Source of the DNA: Reinekea marinisedimentorum
GTDB lineage: Bacteria; Pseudomonadota; Gammaproteobacteria; Pseudomonadales; Natronospirillaceae
Direction of reading: 5' to 3'
NCBI RefSeq assembly: GCF_004341165.1
Contig: NZ_SLZR01000015.1
Span: forward strand, 1 to 64,000
DNA length: 64,000 nt
In this document: positions 62,873-64,000 of the stretch, piece by piece
How the letters are laid out: each line of letters opens with the position of its first letter
How positions within the stretch are numbered: position 1 is the stretch's first letter
Made by a program: the position numbers and the translations under genes
The notes under the pieces: model-generated
What the model was told of the DNA's origin: nothing
Seen by the model: the letters and a program-made list of their open reading frames with translations, nothing else
Database searches by the model: none

Positions 62873-63801
62873 GCAGCCGGCGATACCTGCTGCAACGCGG
62901 CTAAAAACTCCTGCACCAGCCGCGTCGGCTTCGGCGATTTACGGTGGATCAGCGTAAATTCACAGTGATAGCCGAAGCGCTCGTTATTCACCCGTTTCAC
63001 GTAGCCATCGGCCACCAGCGATTTGGCGTAGTGATCGGGCAGAAAACCGATGTAACGGCCGGAACAGATCAGCGTGGCGATGCCTTCCTGATCGTTCGCG
63101 GCCGCAACCTTTTGCAGCTCCAGTGCCTGGCTGACCTCCATGTTCGGGCTGGAAAAGCTTAAGCCAGCATAGGGTTCGGCACGAACCTGATCGTCGCTGA
63201 CCGGCGCATCCGTTTCATAAAAGGCATGACCTTTACCGCAATAGAGCGACATCTGTTCGCCAAACAGCGGCATGTATTCCAGGCTGGCAGAGCGCCGGTG
63301 CGGCGGAATAATGCCAACATGGTGCTGGCCTTCAAGAATGCCCTTTTCGATGGCATTCACCGGCAAAACGTGAATATCCAACAACACATCAGGAAACTTT
63401 TCGGTATATAGCGCGATGGCCTGAGGGATATGACACGCCGGGTTAGACACCGTTTTATCGAAGATGGCAATGACCAGCCGCCCCTGCAGCGTGCGGTGCA
63501 TGTCGTTCACTTCGTGGCGGAAGTCTTCAATCGATTTCACCAGCCGCCGGGCACCGTTAAATATCTTTTCACCTTCGGCGGTCAGCGAAAACCCGCCCCG
63601 CCCGCGCCGGCACAGCACCAGCCCAAGGCGCACTTCCAAATCTTTCAGATGCCGGCTGATGGTCGATCGGCCGATGTTGAGCTCCATTTCGGCGGCACTC
63701 AAGCCGCCGCACTCCACCACCGCAATAAACACCCGCAACAGGCGGATATCCGCATCCGAAAGCTGACCCAATAATGCCTTCATAGTTTCGTAAACCTGCA
63801 T
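62869..63801 (-). CDS. LysR-family transcriptional regulator
   Basis: About 310 residues from ATG 63801; a TTG at 63834 and an ATG at 63783 are alternatives. The N-terminal HTH (FIAVVECGGLSAAEMELNIGRSTISRHLKDLEVRLG) and a LysR substrate domain (about 110-300) are clear. The 'QLSDADIRLLRVFIAVVECGGLSAAEMELNIG' type of N terminus is typical of regulators beside beta-alanine catabolic genes. It is divergent from the aminotransferase gene at 63917 and convergent with gabD, so it probably controls both. Confidence 0.87.
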   Translation of the reverse strand: MQVYETMKALLGQLSDADIRLLRVFIAVVECGGLSAAEMELNIGRSTISRHLKDLEVRLGLVLCRRGRGGFSLTAEGEKIFNGARRLVKSIEDFRHEVNDMHRTLQGRLVIAIFDKTVSNPACHIPQAIALYTEKFPDVLLDIHVLPVNAIEKGILEGQHHVGIIPPHRRSASLEYMPLFGEQMSLYCGKGHAFYETDAPVSDDQVRAEPYAGLSFSSPNMEVSQALELQKVAAANDQEGIATLICSGRYIGFLPDHYAKSLVADGYVKRVNNERFGYHCEFTLIHRKSPKPTRLVQEFLAALQQVSPAA

Positions 63802-63916
63802 CTTTAATTCGATAGGATGTAATTTATCAAACAAAATTCCCGGCTTAAAGTGGCGCTCAAGTTAGACAGTCAAACCAGCGGCCCAATTCGGGCGTTGGCA
63901 TCAGGAGCAACCCTAA

Positions 63917-64000
63917 ATGAGTACACAACCCACACAAGCCGGGCTCGACGCCTACTGGATGCCCTACAGCTCCAACCGGGAATTTAAAGCCAACCCGCGC
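63917..64000 (+). CDS. beta-alanine (omega-amino acid):pyruvate aminotransferase, 5' part
   Basis: The window ends 28 codons into this gene. The start MSTQPTQAGLDAYWMPYSSN, then REFKANPR, matches the N terminus of class III omega-amino acid:pyruvate aminotransferases (typically AGLDAYWMPFTANRQFK). AGGAG lies upstream of the ATG. Its place next to a LysR regulator and a semialdehyde dehydrogenase fits beta-alanine breakdown, in which the aminotransferase makes malonate semialdehyde from beta-alanine and pyruvate. Confidence 0.82.
   Translation, partial: MSTQPTQAGLDAYWMPYSSNREFKANPR

Overview
The window is chromosomal DNA of a free-living, probably marine or halophilic gammaproteobacterium. 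This rests on the gene families: a YggX-type iron-trafficking protein, a BaeSR-like two-component pair, a UgpBAEC glycerol-3-phosphate importer, NDH-2, KatG with Dps, SatP acetate uptake and a GabD-like dehydrogenase next to a beta-alanine:pyruvate aminotransferase. There is no rRNA, tRNA, prophage, complete IS or CRISPR. Most of the window is moderately GC-rich by eye. A stretch at about 27-31 kb and a short one at about 54.3-55.4 kb are clearly AT-richer and look acquired.

Layout. 0-2.6 kb: two small genes between two exactly 89-bp-periodic REP/BIME arrays. 2.6-18.5 kb: a glutaredoxin/Lpd-like operon, AraC regulator, hybrid histidine kinase, YggX, Na/Pi cotransporter, CHAD protein, a TolC/HlyD/ABC-2/ABC-2 exporter lacking an ATPase gene, an AraC regulator and a rhodanese. 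18.6-23.2 kb: ugpBAEC behind a good Pho box, with a long palindrome between ugpB and ugpA. 23.2-26.8 kb: a candidate small RNA, a lipoprotein, a 43-codon ORF, a racemase and small membrane proteins. 26.8-31 kb: a low-GC run of minus-strand genes (HAD, histidine phosphatase, MazG-like, two GNATs) followed by the wreck of a TacA/TacT-type toxin-antitoxin locus between 42-bp direct repeats. 31-34 kb: dps and katG. 34-42.5 kb: a secreted beta-sandwich-like protein, a solute-binding protein, CurA-like reductase, LysR, ABC-F and GGDEF proteins. 42.6-48.6 kb: a formate dehydrogenase operon whose electron-transfer subunits resemble sulfhydrogenase beta/gamma, then NDH-2. 48.7-54.2 kb: an acidic protein, a third REP array (94-bp period), BaeSR-like proteins and a long PRPP-synthetase paralogue. 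54.5-64 kb: a barrel protein, a DegV-like protein, a metallopeptidase-like protein, SatP, a GHL15-like lipoprotein, and ALDH/LysR/aminotransferase.

The most unusual signal is a structured element of about 173 bp present twice (33864-34036 and 58344-58516) with 12 differences and no indels. Each copy lies between two copies of a hairpin, just after a stop codon. At the second site the flanking hairpin is an exact 18-bp direct repeat and the distal copy is a perfect intrinsic terminator. A base pair in the 22-bp outer stem covaries between the copies. This suggests a small non-autonomous element that inserts into intrinsic terminators and duplicates them. The second main signal is the REP arrays: alternating, oppositely oriented GTAG-headed hairpins of two related types with compensatory stem changes, at the 3' ends of genes, with no RAYT transposase in the window.

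All calls come from reading the sequence and remembered family features. No database search was run.
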